A stretch of 64,000 nt of DNA from an uncultured Aquimarina sp. (GTDB lineage Bacteria; Bacteroidota; Bacteroidia; Flavobacteriales; Flavobacteriaceae), in contig CALGLV010000037.1 in NCBI GenBank assembly GCA_937958985.1, positions 1 to 64,000 on the forward strand, in the 5' to 3' direction. Each line of letters starts with the position of its first letter. Within the stretch, counting starts at the first letter, position 1. Positions 61,410-64,000 of the stretch are shown piece by piece. The translations under genes and the position numbers were made by a program. Under the pieces are notes generated by a model. It was given only the letters and a program-made list of their open reading frames with translations, made no database searches and was not told the DNA's origin.

Positions 61410-62702
61410 TTATTCTAATACCTTACGAAGGGCTTTTACTTTTAGTAAGCATTCTTCATATTCATTATCAATATCAGATTTATTAGTAATAGCACCACCT
61501 ACAGATAAGGAAACGTATTTTTTTTCTTCATTGTATAAAATACTGCGAATAACCACATTAAAGTCAAAATCACCTTCGGGAGTAAAATAGCCAATGCTTC
61601 CACTGTATAAACCTCTTTTTGTAGCTTCTAAATTTTCTACAATTTTCATAGCAGAAATTTTAGGAGCCCCAGTCATACTTCCCATAGGGAAAGTAGATTT
61701 CAAAACATCTACAGGTGAGGTGTTATTAGCGACCTTACTAGTAATCGTAGATATCATTTGGTGCACTTGTTCAAACGAGTAAACTTTGCAAAGTTCATGT
61801 ACTTTAACACTTCCTTTAAGGGCTGTTTTTGACAAATCGTTTCGAACCAAATCAACGATCATAATATTTTCCGAACGCTCTTTTAAATCGCTTCCCAAAT
61901 TTCGGGCAAGTATTTGATCTTCTTTTATTGAGTTCGCTCTTTTGGCAGTCCCTTTAATAGGTTGCGAAGTAATTAAATTTCCGTTTTTTTTCAGGTACCT
62001 TTCTGGTGAAGCACAAAGCGCATAAAGATTATCAGTTTTTAAAAAACTAGCCATTGGTGGCTTGGAAATAGCATTTAAAGATTTGTATGTAGATAATGGA
62101 TTTATTGTTGTGTTTTTGGCATAAAATTCTTGACAAAAATTAGCTTCATAAATATCGCCTTTAGCGATGTATTTTTTTATTTGCCCTATTTTTTCTTTGT
62201 AAGTGTCTTTAGTAATTTTAAGCTCAATTTTAGCTTTTTTGAAAGAAGCGGTTTCTTCAAAAATCGCCTCGTTTGTTAGTGCGTTAAAATCAGCGTCAAT
62301 TTCATCGTCCACCACATTTAAATAATCAAAATATACAGTACTACCAATTATGCGGATTAATTTTTTAGGTTGAAAAAAAAATAAATCCGGAAAATTCAGT
62401 TCATCACTGTTTGTTGAAGTTAATTTTTCTACGTCGTTTTTAAGGTCATAAGTTAGGTAACCAAAAAGCCAATCCTTAGAAAGGTTTTGATATTCTTTTA
62501 ATTTTTCAAAAGCATCGGTAGTATCCGTTTTTAATAAAGTAAAAGCATCTACAGCTAAAACAGCTTCGTACTCGCCAGCGGTTTTGTTTAGGTAGCTATT
62601 AGAGTCTAGCCATACTACTTCCTCGAACTGTTGTGCCCACGATAGTAATTGAGCTTTTAGCTTTGAAAGATTGTTAAATGAAAAGGACTTAGAAGTACGC
62701 AC
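61410..62702 (-). CDS. pabB: Aminodeoxychorismate synthase component I (PabB-like)
   Basis: The protein has 430 residues from a GTG. It has the chorismate-binding core: YEANFCQEFYA, SPERYLKKNGNLITSQPIKGTAKR, ERSENIMIVDLVRNDLS, STFPMGSMTGAPKISAMKIVE and GLYSGSIGYFTPEGDFDFNVVIRS. PabB makes 4-amino-4-deoxychorismate for folate with glutamine amidotransferase PabA. Anthranilate synthase TrpE is the alternative, but the short N-terminal half and PIKGTAKR motif fit PabB. No pabA or trp gene is adjacent. Confidence 0.85.
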   Translation of the reverse strand: MRTSKSFSFNNLSKLKAQLLSWAQQFEEVVWLDSNSYLNKTAGEYEAVLAVDAFTLLKTDTTDAFEKLKEYQNLSKDWLFGYLTYDLKNDVEKLTSTNSDELNFPDLFFFQPKKLIRIIGSTVYFDYLNVVDDEIDADFNALTNEAIFEETASFKKAKIELKITKDTYKEKIGQIKKYIAKGDIYEANFCQEFYAKNTTINPLSTYKSLNAISKPPMASFLKTDNLYALCASPERYLKKNGNLITSQPIKGTAKRANSIKEDQILARNLGSDLKERSENIMIVDLVRNDLSKTALKGSVKVHELCKVYSFEQVHQMISTITSKVANNTSPVDVLKSTFPMGSMTGAPKISAMKIVENLEATKRGLYSGSIGYFTPEGDFDFNVVIRSILYNEEKKYVSLSVGGAITNKSDIDNEYEECLLKVKALRKVLE

Positions 62703-62712
62703 TTTTTTTCGG

Positions 62713-62720
62713 CAAATATA
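62713..62720 (-). promoter_or_regulatory. -7 box (TATATTTG) for pabB
   Basis: The minus strand reads TATATTTG 10 bp before the GTG start, which supports that start and implies a very short leader. Confidence 0.55.
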
Positions 62721-62736
62721 AAGCCTTTAAGCCGAT

Positions 62737-63246
62737 TTATATGCCTTTACGTTGCTCAATTGGTGTTGTAGGGTTGTACCCAAATCCTTTTACGGTGTGT
62801 TGAATGTTTAACTGATGTAAAAGGTAGCCTATAGTTGCAAAATGATGTATGGCGTGGCTATGAGCAAAAGCCATTATGCTTTCCAAGGTATAGCTAACCG
62901 TAACTTCTCCCTGCCCCAAATCATCGGTTACATGTATAATATAGTCGGTATTAATATCTGTAAAATGAACAAAGGTTTCTTGAATTTCTCGAATTTTAGA
63001 AATGGCTATGTCTTTATCATTCGCTATAGTTTCATCCCTTTTGCGTTGGGTAAGATTTATTGCATTGGCATCTAAACCATCGATAATACATTGAAAAAAA
63101 TCGAGCGTATGGCGTAAATGCGAACCAATACTTGAATGATAAGGGCCAACTGTAGTATTCGTGTATGAGCTGTTTTCAATAGTATTTAAAAGAGAAATAG
63201 CTTGGTTTAAATTTTGGTTTATAGCTGAGATTATAGATGACTTCAT
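62737..63246 (-). CDS. DinB-family protein
   Basis: The protein has 169 residues with a four-helix bundle. The metal-binding His are in SIGSHLRHTLDFF (about residue 50) and FAHSHAIHHFATIGYLL near the end. DinB/YfiT-like proteins bind divalent metal and some act as thiol transferases, but this one's substrate is unknown. The downstream C-terminus GFGYNPTTPIEQRKGI is conserved-looking. The pabB gene follows after a 34-bp gap with its own -7 box. Confidence 0.8.
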   Translation of the reverse strand: MKSSIISAINQNLNQAISLLNTIENSSYTNTTVGPYHSSIGSHLRHTLDFFQCIIDGLDANAINLTQRKRDETIANDKDIAISKIREIQETFVHFTDINTDYIIHVTDDLGQGEVTVSYTLESIMAFAHSHAIHHFATIGYLLHQLNIQHTVKGFGYNPTTPIEQRKGI

Positions 63247-63404
63247 TTATTTTCAAATTAAATACTTATAAGTAATAAATATAAACAATTATTAATTTCT
63301 TTTTCAAACTTAGTTTGGTCAAGCTTTTGATACATTTGGATTAAATGCTATATTTCACGATATATTGCACATTATAATTTTATGTAGAACCCAAACCAAT
63401 TTTT

Positions 63405-64000
63405 ATGAAAAACTTATTTTGTCTTTCAGTAATTATTCTTCTTTCAATACAAACATATGCTCAAAAATGCGATACTGCTTTTAGTTCTGCAAATTACGCT
63501 GTGGCAAATACAAATAAAGCCTATGAAGGAAATAATACAGAACATGTTAAAGAGTGGACGGAAAAAGCAATGGAAGCTTTCACCGAAGTTGAAGAAATTA
63601 CAGCAAATTGTGGATGTACCCAAGTTTCAGAATTAGCTTATCAAGGTTTTGAGGCTTGTGATAGGGCTCAAATAGAAAATACGTACGAACGCGCTCGATT
63701 TTTTGCAAAACGTGCTCGCGAAAAAGCAAAGCTAATGATTGATGCACTTTCAAAGTGTACAAACATACCTGTTAATGATATTGAAGCGAGGCAAAATGCA
63801 GGTAATGATGACTACAACGAGTCTAATTACGAGAAAGAAAATTACGATAATGATTTGAATGCGCAACAAGAAAATTTGTTAGCCAAACAAAAAGAATTGT
63901 TAGAACAGCAGCGTTTACTCCAAAAGCAAATTGCAGATCAGCAAAAGCAAGTTACAGCACTAAAGCAACAAAGAGCCAATGAATTAGTACAACAAAAAAG
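63405..64000 (+). CDS. Secreted coiled-coil protein, 3' truncated
   Basis: The frame is open from ATG 63405 to the window end (198 codons seen). A signal peptide ends at IQTYAQ. The mature part has several Cys (QKCDTAF, NCGCTQ, EACDRA, LSKCTN) and a helical segment with EVEEITANCGC and FFAKRARE. The last 60 residues seen are a Gln/Lys/Glu-rich heptad-like stretch (QQENLLAKQKELLEQQRLL), so a coiled coil begins near the cut. I recognise no family. Confidence 0.75.
   Translation, partial: MKNLFCLSVIILLSIQTYAQKCDTAFSSANYAVANTNKAYEGNNTEHVKEWTEKAMEAFTEVEEITANCGCTQVSELAYQGFEACDRAQIENTYERARFFAKRAREKAKLMIDALSKCTNIPVNDIEARQNAGNDDYNESNYEKENYDNDLNAQQENLLAKQKELLEQQRLLQKQIADQQKQVTALKQQRANELVQQK

Noticed and set aside
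63259-63275. TACTTATAAGTA palindrome upstream of the DinB-family gene
   Set aside because: It shares the TACTTA half-site, but the arms face the other way with no spacer and there is no fused -7 box. A single short match in AT-rich DNA is likely chance.

Overview
The window looks like chromosome from a member of the Flavobacteriaceae (Bacteroidetes). The evidence is AT-rich DNA, two proteins with type IX secretion (T9SS) C-terminal signals (one type A, one gliding-motility/type B), many short lipoproteins with a Cys near residue 20, Bacteroidetes-type -7 promoter boxes (TAnnTTTG) in front of many genes, and flavobacterial gene neighbourhoods such as DUF6048-DUF6452-rlmD. I recognised no rRNA, tRNA, insertion sequence, phage or CRISPR array. 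Both ends cut through genes.

Layout. 1-9.4 kb: envelope and surface genes (a 5'-truncated repeat protein with a T9SS tail, lipoproteins, a T9SS type B protein) around rlmD and a Smr-domain gene. 9.4-14.9 kb: threonine operon on the minus strand (leader peptide, thrA, thrB, a RidA-like gene, thrC). 14.9-23.5 kb: DEAD-box helicase, a receiver/AraC regulator, polyprenyl synthase, polA, a membrane metallophosphoesterase and an unusual pseudouridine synthase. 23.5-29.3 kb: secreted unknowns, an amtB operon without glnK, and a lone leuB. 29.4-43.6 kb: mostly plus-strand housekeeping and transport genes (maf, Gfo/Idh/MocA oxidoreductase, PLP homeostasis protein, exonuclease/GIY-YIG protein, K+ channel, miaA, aroC, M16 peptidase, dicarboxylate symporter, MscS, MarC, DCC protein, pcm).

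43.6-60.2 kb is the most interesting part: a nitrate/nitrite acquisition island. It holds a histidine kinase with a NarX/PilJ-type sensor (P-box) coupled to a DUF4202 gene, nirD and nirB, a NarK-type transporter, an outer-membrane porin, a NarL-type response regulator, two secreted proteins built from P-box modules without any kinase, and an nrtABCD-type ABC importer. Five promoters here share one architecture that I read directly from the DNA: a palindrome TAAGTATTAATACTTA (or a close variant) upstream, plus a half-site ATACTTA fused to the -7 box. A sixth cluster of the same sites lies in the gene-free gap after nrtD, just ahead of a long stem-loop, and may drive a non-coding RNA. No nitrate reductase gene is visible. 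60.3-64 kb: arsC-like phosphatase/reductase with DUF6428, pabB, a DinB-family gene and the start of a secreted coiled-coil protein.

Working model (inference): nitrate or nitrite crosses the porin, is sensed in the periplasm by the P-box kinase and perhaps by the soluble P-box proteins, the NarL-type regulator binds the TACTTA sites, and uptake plus NirBD-dependent reduction to ammonium are induced together.
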